Origin: Actinorhabdospora filicis
GTDB taxonomy: Bacteria; Actinomycetota; Actinomycetes; Mycobacteriales; Micromonosporaceae
Direction of reading: 5' to 3'
Assembly: GCF_030269765.1 (NCBI RefSeq)
Contig: NZ_BSTX01000006.1
Coordinates: 62,001-126,000, forward strand
Length of the DNA stretch: 64,000 bases
The notes under the pieces are model-generated. The model was not told the DNA's origin. It saw only the letters and a list, made by a program, of their open reading frames with translations, and did no database searches. Positions 52,542 to 61,207 of the stretch are shown piece after piece. How positions within the stretch are numbered: position 1 is the first letter of the stretch; every line of letters begins with the position of its first letter. The position numbers and the translations under genes were made by a program.

Positions 52542-53648
52542 GTGCCCGAACATTCTTTTGAGAAGGTCTGGGCGACGCGTCGCCCAGACGCCGGTTCCGA
52601 CACGCTGGTCCGGCTGGCCGAGGGCATCGGCTCGCCGATCTTCTGCTTCCACACCGAGAACGGCGGCAGCGGAGAGATCCGCGAGCTCGGCGACACGATC
52701 CGCGACCGGCGTCCGCTCTACTCGACCGAGGCCATCGGCCTGCACGACCGCAGCACGCCGCCGGCCACCATGACCGAGATCGTGGCCCGCCACCTGCGCG
52801 ACATCCGCCGCGTCCAGCCCGGCGGCCCCTACCGCCTGCTCGGCCTGGGCGCCGGAGGCCGCCTCGCCCACGAGGCCGCCCGCCAGCTCCACGCCGCCGG
52901 TGAGCACACCGCCGTCCTGGCCATGGTCGACACCCCCGCCCCCGGGGGCGAGAATCTCGGCCGTCACCGCGACCTGCGCGACCTGTACGACTTCCGCCTG
53001 GACGTGCTCTCCCGTGTTTTCGGCACCCGCGACGCCCGCGCCCTCATCGCCGAGATGTCGAGCGTCGGCTGGGCCGAGTCCGGTACCGATCCCACCTCCT
53101 TCCATTGGCATCAGGTCGTTTGGGCCGCCGCGCGCCTCGCCGACGTCGAGCACGTCCCCGTGCGCTACCCCGGCACCGCGATGCTGATCCAGTCCGCCGC
53201 CGCCCCCCGCGACCTGGGATGGCGTCCCCTCGTGGGCCAGCTGCGGATCCGCACCGTCACCGCCGAAGGCCTGCGCGATATCCTCCGCGATCCCCGCACC
53301 CTGGACGGCCTCCGGCGGGTGTTCGGATTAGTCACCACCGAACCGCCGCCCCGCCGACCGCGGCCACCACGGCCACCACGGCCGGAGGCACGTCCGGTGC
53401 CCCGGCCGGCGGCCCCGGCGCTGGCACGACGGACGACACCCCGGACGACACCCTGGTCAACGCCCGGGACGGCACCGTCGCCGCTCCCGCCGGTGACCGC
53501 CCCGCCGAAGGCGAGCGGGCCGGCCCGCCGCCCCCGGATCCCGCAGCACACCGGGAAGCCCGGCTCACACCAGGCCGGAGCCCTGGTGCGCCAGCGGATC
53601 TCCCACTGCCCCGCCATCGGCGGCGCCTGCCACCGCCGGTCCGGTTGA
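52542..53648 (+). CDS. Thioesterase-like alpha/beta-hydrolase lacking its nucleophile, with Pro-rich tail, 368 aa
   Basis: GTG 52542 is chosen because CGGAGA lies 7 bp upstream; the frame extends further to 52320 but runs through a long hairpin. Residues 25-260 match the type II/NRPS thioesterase fold (GSPIFCFHTENGGSGEIRELGDTIR, PYRLLGLGAGGRLAHEAARQL, RRVQPGGPY). The nucleophile elbow that should be G-x-S-x-G reads GLGAG (101-105), with Gly at the Ser position, and I see no His loop near the end, so it is probably catalytically dead. From about residue 265 the chain is a Pro/Arg/Thr-rich disordered tail. It may be an inactive thioesterase reused as a binding protein or regulator. Confidence 0.7.
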   Translation: MPEHSFEKVWATRRPDAGSDTLVRLAEGIGSPIFCFHTENGGSGEIRELGDTIRDRRPLYSTEAIGLHDRSTPPATMTEIVARHLRDIRRVQPGGPYRLLGLGAGGRLAHEAARQLHAAGEHTAVLAMVDTPAPGGENLGRHRDLRDLYDFRLDVLSRVFGTRDARALIAEMSSVGWAESGTDPTSFHWHQVVWAAARLADVEHVPVRYPGTAMLIQSAAAPRDLGWRPLVGQLRIRTVTAEGLRDILRDPRTLDGLRRVFGLVTTEPPPRRPRPPRPPRPEARPVPRPAAPALARRTTPRTTPWSTPGTAPSPLPPVTAPPKASGPARRPRIPQHTGKPGSHQAGALVRQRISHCPAIGGACHRRSG

Positions 53649-54457
53649 GGCCGCCCGAGCCACCGGACAACCCCAACATCCCCTACTCCTGCCCGCCACC
53701 ACCCGCCCTACGCCGCCCCGCCCGATCCGCAGCCCGACCGGCCCCTTCGCCCGATGGGAGCGCACGAGGACGACACGAACACCGAGGCCGCGATTGACGG
53801 GAGTTGACGCGCGTGAACTGGGTTTACGGCCACTCCGCCTGGCAGGAACGCCGGGCCATGGGAGCACCGGGACACCGACCGGCGACACTTCAATCGGTAG
53901 CACCGCGACCGGCCGTGCTTCAACCGGTGTTGCCCCGACCTGCGATGGCATCACGCCGGGTGGGCGCCCGCGACTCGAACGGGAGCCGACCGGAGCGAAC
54001 ACCGGCGCAGGTGCCGATCAGCGTGACGGGCATGGCGCGCCCATCGCGCAGGTCTGCGACGGCGAATGCCGCGGACATGGTGGGTATCCGAGGGTGAGGA
54101 CCTTCACCCATCGGCCGCACATGTCGGGCATCGACCCGATACCGCCGGGCCACTGGCCACTGGCCGTGGGCTGTGGGCCGTGGGCGAGGCGGTTGGCACC
54201 GCCAGGCCACCGATCGCGGTGACCCGAGCGGAACCGAGCGCATCCGCCAGGCCGTACGGGAAACGGCCGCCGCGCCGGTGAACCGCGCCCGTGACTCCGG
54301 CCGTGAGAGCGGGCGGACCCGGCAGACGCGATGTCGGCAGAAGCCAATGTCGGAGTGCCGCTCTCCGGCACCGCCCGACCCGGACCCAGCCCGGCTCCAG
54401 CGCTCACCGTTCCCCAACACCGCCTGACCCCGGTGCCGCTTGGTCTCTGGCGCCGCC

Positions 54458-54520
54458 TAGCCCCGGTGCCCTCTAGCCCCGGTGCCCTCTAGTCCCGGTG
54501 CCCTCTAGCCCCGGTGCCGC
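54458..54520. repeat. Tandem 16-bp repeat (TAGCCCCGGTGCCCTC)
   Basis: Four head-to-tail copies start at 54458, 54474, 54490 and 54506 with one or two changes. Degenerate relatives of the same GCC-x-GGTGCC motif continue to about 54665. Confidence 0.8.
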
Positions 54521-54741
54521 TTGGCACCGCCGCCTGGCCTCGGCACCGCCTGGCGCCGAGTGCCGCTTGCCCCCATTGCCTTCTGGCCCTGGCGCCGCTT
54601 TGCCCGGTGCGGCTTGGCCCCTAGCGCCGCCTGTCCCCGGTGCCGCCTGGCCCCAGTGCGGCATGGCCTCGGCCACCTCGGAGGTGGTCCAGGTTGAGCG
54701 ATTCCGGCATTGATCACCACGACATCGAGGTAGCCCTGATC

Positions 54742-54804
54742 GTCGCCCGTCGCCCGTCGCCCGTCGCCCGTCGCCCGTCGCCCGTCGCCCGTCGCCCGTC
54801 GCCC
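54742..54804. repeat. Tandem 7-bp repeat (GTCGCCC), nine exact copies
   Basis: Nine perfect copies run from 54742 to 54804. Mutated GTGGCCC/GTCGCTT/GTGGCTT units continue to about 54925, so an old array has decayed around a recently expanded core. Confidence 0.9.
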
Positions 54805-54966
54805 GTGCCATGGCCCATGGCCCGTCGCTTGGGACCCGTGGCTTGTGGCTTGTGGCCTGTCTCGCTCGTCTCCTGCCCACTCGTCACCCGACTCATGTCG
54901 CCCGTGGCCCGTGGCCTGTCGCCCGGTCCGGATGACCGGCGGCGTGACGGTGCCGAGGCCGCCCGG

Positions 54967-55008
54967 GGACATGGGTTCCGGGACATGGATTCCGGGAGAT
55001 GGGTTCCG
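54967..55008. repeat. Tandem 14-bp repeat (GGACATGGGTTCCG), three copies
   Basis: Three units at 54967, 54981 and 54995 differ by one base each. They end 75 bp before the stop of the aldo/keto reductase gene on the other strand. Confidence 0.85.
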
Positions 55009-55082
55009 GGTGGGAGCGGGACTCCCTCCCCCCTCCTTCCAACCTCCGTCACCCCTTGACGGAGTCCGGTGTGCGGCTCGCT

Positions 55083-56099
55083 TCAGCGTTCGCTGTCGAG
55101 GTGGTGCATCTGGGCCTCGGCGTAGCGGGTTCCCGCGGCCGAGCCGGCTGGGACGGCGTCCTCGATCGCGGCGAGGTCGGCGGGGGTGAGTTCGACGCGG
55201 GCGGCGCCGAGGGCCTCGGCCAGCCGGTCGCGGCGGCGGGCGCCGACCAGGGGGACGATCGTCGCGTCCTGCGCGGCGACCCAGGCGATGGCGATCTGCG
55301 CGACGGTGGCGTCCTTGGTCTCGGCGAGTGCGCGGAGGGCCTCAACGAGGGCCAGGTTGTGGGCGAGGTTCTCGCCCTGGAAGCGCGGGCTGAAGCCCCG
55401 GAAGTCACCGGCGGTGAGCTCGCGGGAGGCGTCCCAGTGCCCGGAGAGCAGCCCACGGGAGAGGACCCCGTAGGCGGTGACGCCGATGCCGAGCTCGCGC
55501 GCGGTGGGGAGGATGTCGGCCTCGATGCCGCGTGAGAGCAGCGAGTACTCGATCTGCAGGTCGGAGATGGGGTGGACGGCGTGGGCGCGGCGCAGGGTCT
55601 CGGCGCTCACCTCGGAGAGCCCGATGTGGCGGACGTGACCGGCGTCCACGAGTTCGGCGATGGCGCCGATGGTGTCCTCGATCGGCACCTCGGGGTCGAG
55701 GCGGGCGGGACGGTAGACGTCGATGTGGTCGGTGCCCAGGCGGCGCAGGCTGTAGGCGGCGAAGTTCTTCACCGCGGCCGGTCTCGCGTCGTAGCCGAGC
55801 CAGGCGCCGTCGGGACCGCGCAGGGCCCCGAACTTGACGCTGATGAGGACGCCGTCGCGGTCCCGGCCGCGCAGGGCCTCGCGCAGCAGCATCTCGTTGT
55901 GGCCCATGCCGTAGAAGTCGCCGGTGTCGAGCAGGGTGACCCCGGCGTCGATGGCGGCGTGGACGGTCGCGATGGACTCGGCGTCGTCGGCGGGCCCGTA
56001 GAGGTCGGACATGCCCATCAGCCCCAGCCCGAGGGCTGAACTGACGAGTCCGTGCGCGCCGAGCGAGCGGCGGGCGAGAGTGCCGGTGATGGCGGACAT
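55083..56099 (-). CDS. Aldo/keto reductase (YRPAR subfamily), 338 aa
   Basis: A full-length TIM-barrel aldo/keto reductase of the Tas/pyridoxal-reductase-like group. D58, Y63 (LLDTGDFYG) and K89 (ISVKFG) of the catalytic tetrad are present, but the His position falls in DVYRPARLDP and is A132. This looks like a known variant subfamily rather than a mutation. NADP-binding VPLVGARRRDRLAEAL is near 290-305. It has its own promoter and is divergent from a TetR regulator that likely represses it. The substrate is a small carbonyl compound, identity unknown. Confidence 0.9.
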   Translation of the reverse strand: MSAITGTLARRSLGAHGLVSSALGLGLMGMSDLYGPADDAESIATVHAAIDAGVTLLDTGDFYGMGHNEMLLREALRGRDRDGVLISVKFGALRGPDGAWLGYDARPAAVKNFAAYSLRRLGTDHIDVYRPARLDPEVPIEDTIGAIAELVDAGHVRHIGLSEVSAETLRRAHAVHPISDLQIEYSLLSRGIEADILPTARELGIGVTAYGVLSRGLLSGHWDASRELTAGDFRGFSPRFQGENLAHNLALVEALRALAETKDATVAQIAIAWVAAQDATIVPLVGARRRDRLAEALGAARVELTPADLAAIEDAVPAGSAAGTRYAEAQMHHLDSER

Positions 56100-56186
56100 G
56101 ATGCGGCTCCAGTGCTTGAGTGCGTTGCCTGAGTCGGCTGGAAGGTCGTTCGCCTGATCGACGAGGTGATCGTCGGTAACGGAATC

Positions 56187-56217
56187 AAGTTAGCACAGAT
56201 CCGTGACCGTTGGCAAC
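56187..56217 (-). promoter_or_regulatory. AKR promoter with GTTGGCAAC dyad over the -35
   Basis: On the minus strand -35 TTGCCA (56211-56216) and -10 TAACTT (56187-56192) are 18 bp apart. The dyad GTTG-G-CAAC (56209-56217) overlaps the -35. This is where the divergent TetR protein could bind to repress the reductase. Confidence 0.5.
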
Positions 56218-56297
56218 ATGTCCGCGTGAGCGACGATTCTCGCAGGTGAGAGGGCTTGGAGTGACATGTGATCACGGCCCGGTGTTATCGTCGATGC

Positions 56298-56996
56298 ATG
56301 ACCGACTCGCCCCGCGACCGCATCCTCCACACCGCCGCGCGCCTGCTCGCCGAAGGCGGCCGCGACGCGGTGACGACCCGCGCGGTCAGCGCCGACGCAG
56401 GGGTCCAGCCGCAGACGATCTACCGCCAGTTCGGCGACATGCGCGGCCTGCTCGCGGCGGTCGCGAGCCTCGGTTTCGCCACCTACCTTGAGTCGAAGCG
56501 GGCGCAGGAGACCGAAGGCGACCCCGTCGCCCGCCTCCGCGTCGGCTGGGACACCCACGTCGAGTTCGGCCTGGCCAACCCCGCGCTGTACACGCTCATG
56601 TACGGCGATCCCCGCCCCGACGCCGAGTTCCCGGCCGCGCGGGAGGGCCGCGACATCCTGCGCGGCATGGTGCAGCAGCTCGCCGCGGCCGGACGCCTGC
56701 GCCTCGGCGTGGACGCCGCCGCGGCGATGATCCACGCCGCCGGTGTGGGAGTGGTGCTCGCCCTCATCGCCGACCCCGGCTCACCGGCCGAGCTCTCCGC
56801 ATCGGTGCGCGAGGCGATCCTCGCCGCGATCGTTGCGCCCGAAGCCGCCCCCGGGAACGGGCACGGAGGAGTCACCGGGCTGGAAGTCGTCGCGACCCGC
56901 GCGATCGGGCTCAAGGCGGTTCTGCCGGACGCGCACGGCAAGCTCACCCCGGGCGAATCGGCGCTGTTCGCGGAGCTGCTGGACCGGCTGAGCTAG
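56298..56996 (+). CDS. TetR-family regulator, 232 aa
   Basis: ATG 56298 gives MTDSPRDRILHTAARLLAEGGRDAVTTRAVSADAGVQPQTIYRQFGDMRGLLAAV, a standard TetR helix-turn-helix at residues 1-55. The rest is the helical ligand-binding domain of the usual size. It is divergent from the aldo/keto reductase with a dyad over its promoter, implying ligand-relieved repression of the reductase and possibly itself. Confidence 0.92.
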   Translation: MTDSPRDRILHTAARLLAEGGRDAVTTRAVSADAGVQPQTIYRQFGDMRGLLAAVASLGFATYLESKRAQETEGDPVARLRVGWDTHVEFGLANPALYTLMYGDPRPDAEFPAAREGRDILRGMVQQLAAAGRLRLGVDAAAAMIHAAGVGVVLALIADPGSPAELSASVREAILAAIVAPEAAPGNGHGGVTGLEVVATRAIGLKAVLPDAHGKLTPGESALFAELLDRLS

Positions 56997-57057
56997 GCGG
57001 GCCGGGCGCGGGTCGGGATGGCGGCTCGCGTGAGGTGAGCCGGTGAGGTGGGCGTCC

Positions 57058-57288
57058 TCAGTCGGCCTGATCCACCGGGAGAGCCACGACGAACGCGGAG
57101 TAGGGCAGCTCCAGGCTCTCGGCGATTTTGCGTACGGTCGCTGCTTGAGGCTGCTGCCTGCCGGAGAGTACGGCGGAGAGCGTCTGCCTCGCGATCCCGA
57201 TGTGCGCGGCTTGGGAGGCGTAGGTGAGCAGCCCACGGCTGAAGAGCGCGGAGAGGATCACGGCCGGCTTGAGATAGTGGTCGGGCAT
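57058..57288 (-). CDS. Small XRE-type helix-turn-helix protein, 76 aa
   Basis: The chain is essentially one Cro/CI-type domain: LKPAVILSALFSRGLLTYASQAAHIGIARQTLSAVLSGRQQPQAATVRKIAESLELPYSAF, with the recognition helix around IARQTLSAVLSG. ATG 57288 is a clear start. It may be an autoregulated repressor or the antitoxin half of a pair; no toxin gene is adjacent. It is convergent with the TetR gene. Confidence 0.75.
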   Translation of the reverse strand: MPDHYLKPAVILSALFSRGLLTYASQAAHIGIARQTLSAVLSGRQQPQAATVRKIAESLELPYSAFVVALPVDQAD

Positions 57289-57474
57289 TCTCGGATCGTG
57301 CCGTGGACGCGGTCGGCGCGGTACCGAGTTTCAGGTGGCGGCGTGGGCGATCGCTCACGCGGTTGAGACGCTCGGGCTCGGGCCGGACGACGCCCACTGT
57401 GGACGGTGCATGCCTTCGGTGCTCCAGGCACGCGAAAACGGCCCGCGTGGGAGAACGCGCCGCGCCCGACCGCC
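57289..57474. other. Gap with no gene seen
   Basis: This 186-bp interval between two leftward small genes holds no ORF with protein-like composition and no clear terminator. Confidence 0.5.
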
Positions 57475-57672
57475 TCAGTCCTCCTCCCGCCGCCAGCGGA
57501 GCTTCGCCTCCTCGGCGTCCATCAGCCCGTGCTTGACGAGGCGGGAGCGGATCGCGGACCGGCGTCGGCCGAAGTGATGCGCGAGCGCGGCGACATCGGT
57601 TCCGGCGGTGAAGCGCTCGATGAGGAGCGCGTCGTCGCCGGTGTTCGGGTATTGGGCGCTGCGCTGGTCCAC
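57475..57672 (-). CDS. Short HTH-domain protein or gene remnant, about 65 aa
   Basis: The segment DDALLIERFTAGTDVAALAHHFGRRRSAIRSRLVKHGLM is a recognisable small helix-turn-helix of the type that ends in AIRSRL-x-K-x-GL, found at the ends of several unrelated proteins. The start may be GTG 57672; the frame also extends to ATG 57750 through unconvincing sequence. In another minus frame MTTSGFVTLGTGVRFAWTSA precedes it, so a frameshift between an upstream and this part is possible. It could be a real mini-protein or debris. Confidence 0.4.
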   Translation of the reverse strand: MDQRSAQYPNTGDDALLIERFTAGTDVAALAHHFGRRRSAIRSRLVKHGLMDAEEAKLRWRREED

Positions 57673-57757
57673 GCGAAACGGACGCCGGTGCCCAGCGTGA
57701 CGAATCCGGAAGTGGTCATGGCCCGGCACACTAAACGGCCGGTGCGACAAATCCTCC

Positions 57758-58681
57758 CTAACCGCCGCCCGCCTCGATCATCGCCACCAGCTCGCTCTCC
57801 TCGTCCCGTACCGCCAGGGCGGTCTCGACGAAGGCGCGCACCGCCGGATTTCCGCCGTCGGTCTCGCGCCAGGCGAGGGCGAGGGTCGAGCCCGGCGCGT
57901 CCTCGATCGGGACGTAGCGCAGGCCGCCGCGTCCGACATAGCGTTCGAGTCCGGCGACGGTGACGGTGACGGCCACTCCGGCGGCGACCATCTCGACTTC
58001 CTCGCTCTGGGTCGCCGAGTCGAGGACGCGGCGGGGGGTCGCGGGTGGGCGGTGGGCGTCGAGGGTCCAGTAGCCGCGCCATACGGGGTCGGGGGAGGCG
58101 CCCATGACGAGTTGTTCGGCGGCGACCTCGGCGGCGGTGACGGTGGGGCGGGCGGCGAGGGGGTGGCCGGCGGGGAGGACGGCGACGAGGGGTTCGGTGA
58201 AGAGGGGGACGGTGGTGAGCCCGGTCGTGGCGAGGGGGAGGCGCAGGAGGGCGATGTCGGAGGAGCCGTCGGCGAGACCGGCGGAGGGGGTGGCGAAGCC
58301 GTACTCGTGCAGGTCGAGGCGGACGGCGGGATGGCGGGCGGCGAAGGCGCGCAGGAGCGGGGTGGTCAGTTCCATCGCGGCGCCGATCAGGAAGCCGAGG
58401 CGCAGTGGGGTGACGCCGTGGGCGCGGCGGGCGGCGGTGACGCCGGCGTCGATGACGGCGAGGGCCTCGCGGGCGGCGCCGGCGAAGACCGCTCCGGCCT
58501 CGGTGAGGGCGACGCTGCGGGTGGTGCGGTGGACGAGTTTCGCCCCGACCTCGGCCTCCAGCTCGCGCAGCTGCTTGGAGAGGGCCTGCTGGGTCATGAA
58601 CAGCCGGGCGGCGGCGCGGCTGAAATGCAGCTCCTCGGCCAGGACCGTGAAGTAACGCAGGCGACGACTCGACACATCCAC
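57758..58681 (-). CDS. LysR-family transcriptional regulator, 307 aa
   Basis: Residues 1-65 hold the winged helix (LRYFTVLAEELHFSRAAARLFMTQQALSKQLRELEAEVGAKLVHR) and about 90-300 the effector domain with LRLGFLIGAAMELTTPLL at its first strand. GTG 58681 is used; GTG 58675 is possible. It is divergent by 91 bp from the FAD-linked oxidase and probably controls that pair. Confidence 0.9.
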   Translation of the reverse strand: MDVSSRRLRYFTVLAEELHFSRAAARLFMTQQALSKQLRELEAEVGAKLVHRTTRSVALTEAGAVFAGAAREALAVIDAGVTAARRAHGVTPLRLGFLIGAAMELTTPLLRAFAARHPAVRLDLHEYGFATPSAGLADGSSDIALLRLPLATTGLTTVPLFTEPLVAVLPAGHPLAARPTVTAAEVAAEQLVMGASPDPVWRGYWTLDAHRPPATPRRVLDSATQSEEVEMVAAGVAVTVTVAGLERYVGRGGLRYVPIEDAPGSTLALAWRETDGGNPAVRAFVETALAVRDEESELVAMIEAGGG

Positions 58682-58772
58682 AACCGGAAATTGTAGATCG
58701 GTGCCGGAGAGGTTGTTTCACTCCGCGCGCCGCGTTTGCCAGGGTAGCCCGCATCACAGTGTGGAGGGTCAC

Positions 58773-60077
58773 ATGTCCGCATGGCGCAATTGGAGCGGCG
58801 GCGTCCGCGCGAATCCCGCGCGCGTGGTCGCGCCCGCGACCACCGGCGAGGTCGTGGACGCGGTGCGCGCCGCCGCGCGCGAGGGGCTGCGCGTCAAACC
58901 GGTCGGCGCGGGCCACTCGTTCACGTCGATCGCGGCGACGGACGGGGTGCAGCTGCGCGCCGACCGGCTCAACCGGGTCGTCGACGTCGACCGCGACAGC
59001 GGCCTCGTAACCGTCGAGGGCGGTATCTCGTTGTACGAACTGGGACCGCTTCTGCACCGGCACGGCCTGGCGATGGAGAACCTCGGCGACATCGACCGGC
59101 AGTCCATCAGCGGCGCCGTCTCCACCGGCACACACGGCACCGGCGCCGCCATCGGGACGATCGCCACCCAGATCCGCGCCATGCAGCTGGTCCTCGCCGA
59201 CGGCGAGGTCGTCGACTGCTCCGCCGACGAGCGCCCCGAACTGTTCGCCGCCGCGCGCGTCGGACTGGGCGCGCTCGGCGTCATCACCCGCGTGACGCTC
59301 CAGTGCGTCCCGGCCTTCGCGCTGCACGGCGTCGAGGAGCCGCTGCCGATCGACGAGGTCCTCGACGGCATGGACGAACTCGCCGACACCCACGACCACT
59401 GGGAGTTCTTCTGGTTCCCGCACGGCCGCACCGCCCTCACCAAGCGGCACACGCGGCTGCCGGGGGACGCTCCCCTCAAACCCATCGGGAGGCTGCGCCA
59501 CATCATCGACGACGAGATCCTGTCCAACGGCGCGCTCGGCGCGATCATGCTCACCGGCACCGCGATACCGGCCACGATCCCGCCGCTGACCCGCCTCGCC
59601 GGGCGCGCGCTGTCCCGCCGCGAGTACGTCGACACCTCCTACAAGGTCTTCGCCTCCACCCGCCGGGTCCGCTTCTTCGAGGGTGAATACGCCATCCCCC
59701 GCGAGGCGGCCGCCGAGGTGCTGCGCGAGATCCGCCACTGGGTCGACACCCACGACGAGCGCGTCTCGTTCCCCTTCGAGGTCCGCTACGTCGCCGGGGA
59801 CGACATCCCCCTCGCCCCCACCTACGGCCGCGACTCCGTCTACATCGCCTTCCACCAATACCGACGCATGCCCTACCGCCGCTTCTTCGACGCGATGGAG
59901 GACATCCTCGGCGCCGCCGGCGGACGCCCCCACTGGGGCAAACTGCACCGCCTCGACGCCGCCGCCCTGCGCGAGAAGTACCCGCGCTTCACCGAGTTCA
60001 CCGCCCTGCGCGACACCCTCGACCCCGGCCGCCTCTTCACCAACGACTACCTCGACCGCGTCCTGGGGGCACCGTGA
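58773..60077 (+). CDS. FAD-linked D-arabinono-1,4-lactone oxidase / alditol-oxidase-like, 434 aa
   Basis: ATG 58773 has GGAGGG 4 bp upstream. The protein is a VAO/PCMH flavoprotein. The FAD-binding N-terminal domain includes VGAGHSFTSIAATDG (44-58, with H48 as a candidate FAD-linking residue) and SGAVSTGTHGTG (113-124). The ALO-type C-terminal domain contains PHWGKLH, the HWGK motif of aldonolactone and alditol oxidases. It oxidises a sugar lactone or polyol with O2. The next gene overlaps by 4 bp. The substrate is not fixed by sequence. Confidence 0.9.
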   Translation: MSAWRNWSGGVRANPARVVAPATTGEVVDAVRAAAREGLRVKPVGAGHSFTSIAATDGVQLRADRLNRVVDVDRDSGLVTVEGGISLYELGPLLHRHGLAMENLGDIDRQSISGAVSTGTHGTGAAIGTIATQIRAMQLVLADGEVVDCSADERPELFAAARVGLGALGVITRVTLQCVPAFALHGVEEPLPIDEVLDGMDELADTHDHWEFFWFPHGRTALTKRHTRLPGDAPLKPIGRLRHIIDDEILSNGALGAIMLTGTAIPATIPPLTRLAGRALSRREYVDTSYKVFASTRRVRFFEGEYAIPREAAAEVLREIRHWVDTHDERVSFPFEVRYVAGDDIPLAPTYGRDSVYIAFHQYRRMPYRRFFDAMEDILGAAGGRPHWGKLHRLDAAALREKYPRFTEFTALRDTLDPGRLFTNDYLDRVLGAP

Positions 60078-61207
60078 CCTTCGCCGACCTCGACCGCGCC
60101 ACCCGCGACCTCCAGCCGCCCTTCGCGGTGGTCGACACCGGCGCGTTCCACCGCAACGCCGCCGACATGACCCGCCGCGCCGGGGGCAAACCCATCCGGC
60201 TGGCCTCCAAGTCGATCCGCTGCCGCGCCCTCACCCGGGCCGCCCTCGCCGTCCCCGGCTACCGGGGCGTCCTCGCCTACACCCTCCCCGAGGCGATGTG
60301 GCTCGCCGAGGACGTCGACGACGTCCTGGTCGCCTACCCCACCACCGACACCGACGCGCTCTGGCGGCTCGCCGGCTCCGGGCTCGCCGACCGCGTCACG
60401 ATCATGATCGACGATCCCGCGCAGCTCGACCTCGTCCCGTCCGGCGCGCCCATCCGCGTCTGCCTCGACCTGGACGCCTCCCTGCGCCTCCTCGGCGCGC
60501 ATCTGGGCACCCGGCGCTCACCGGTGCGCGACGGGGCCGGCGCCCGCGCGCTGGCCCGCGAGGTGGTCGCGCGGCCGGGCCTGCGGCTGGTCGGCGTGAT
60601 GTCCTACGAGGCGCAGATCGCCGGTCTCGGTGACCGCGCGCGCCCGGTCGTCCGGCTGATCCAGGCGCTGTCCCGCCGTGAGCTGCGCCAGCGCCGTGCG
60701 GAGGCGGTCGCGGCCGTCGCCGAGGTCGCGCCGCTGGAGTTCGTCAACGGCGGCGGCACGGGCAGCCTGGAGAGCACCGCCGCCGAGGACGCCGTCACCG
60801 AGCTGGCCGCCGGGTCCGGCCTCTACGGCCCGGCCCTCTTCGACACCTACCGCGCGTTCCGGCCCGAACCGGCGGCGTTCTTCGCGCTGCCGGTGACGCG
60901 CGTCCCGGCGCCGGGCATGGTCACCGTCCTGGGCGGCGGCTGGGTCGCCTCCGGGACGCCCGGCCGCGACCGGCTGCCCACGCCGGTGTGGCCGGAGGGC
61001 CTCAAGCTGACCGCGATGGAGGGCGCGGGCGAGGTCCAGACCCCGCTGACCGGCGCGCGCGGCCTGCGCGTCGGCGATCGCGTGTGGTTCCGGCACACGA
61101 AGGCCGGTGAGCTGTGCGAGCGGGTGAACGAGCTCCACCTGGTGGACGGCGGCGAGATCCGCGACGTCGTCCCCACCTACCGGGGGGAGGGGAGGGCGTT
61201 CCTCTAG
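60074..61207 (+). CDS. PLP-dependent D-threonine aldolase-like (alanine-racemase fold), 377 aa
   Basis: GTG 60074 overlaps the oxidase stop. The PLP lysine sits in IRLASKSIRC (K46). The fold continues with PGLRLVGVMSYEAQIAGLGD and EFVNGGGTGSLES (glycine-rich phosphate-binding loop). The C-terminal metal/PLP domain resembles D-threonine aldolase/D-serine dehydratase. It likely acts on a beta-hydroxy-D-amino acid. The same oxidase-aldolase neighbour pair recurs in actinomycetes, suggesting a conserved catabolic unit. Confidence 0.88.
   Translation: MTFADLDRATRDLQPPFAVVDTGAFHRNAADMTRRAGGKPIRLASKSIRCRALTRAALAVPGYRGVLAYTLPEAMWLAEDVDDVLVAYPTTDTDALWRLAGSGLADRVTIMIDDPAQLDLVPSGAPIRVCLDLDASLRLLGAHLGTRRSPVRDGAGARALAREVVARPGLRLVGVMSYEAQIAGLGDRARPVVRLIQALSRRELRQRRAEAVAAVAEVAPLEFVNGGGTGSLESTAAEDAVTELAAGSGLYGPALFDTYRAFRPEPAAFFALPVTRVPAPGMVTVLGGGWVASGTPGRDRLPTPVWPEGLKLTAMEGAGEVQTPLTGARGLRVGDRVWFRHTKAGELCERVNELHLVDGGEIRDVVPTYRGEGRAFL

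Larger units (their letters stand above)
53649..55082. other. 1.4-kb stretch without a convincing gene
   Basis: Every open frame here (for example 53794-54222 plus and 53565-54002 minus) translates to Pro/Arg/Gly/Ala low-complexity sequence with no recognisable fold. The second half consists of tandem arrays with 16-, 7- and 14-bp units described separately. It may be decayed sequence or an exposed junction; I see no RNA gene. Confidence 0.6.

Noticed and set aside
52310..52561. 83-aa frame in the AfsR/thioesterase-like gap
   Set aside because: It overlaps the long hairpin and the thioesterase-like start and lacks protein-like features.
53565..54427. Several 100-170 aa frames on both strands
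   Set aside because: All are Pro/Arg/Gly/Thr low complexity, with no ribosome-binding sites or domain signals.
57522..59948. 808-aa minus-strand frame across LysR and oxidase genes
   Set aside because: Shadow of two well-recognised genes; only its last part raises the frameshift idea noted separately.
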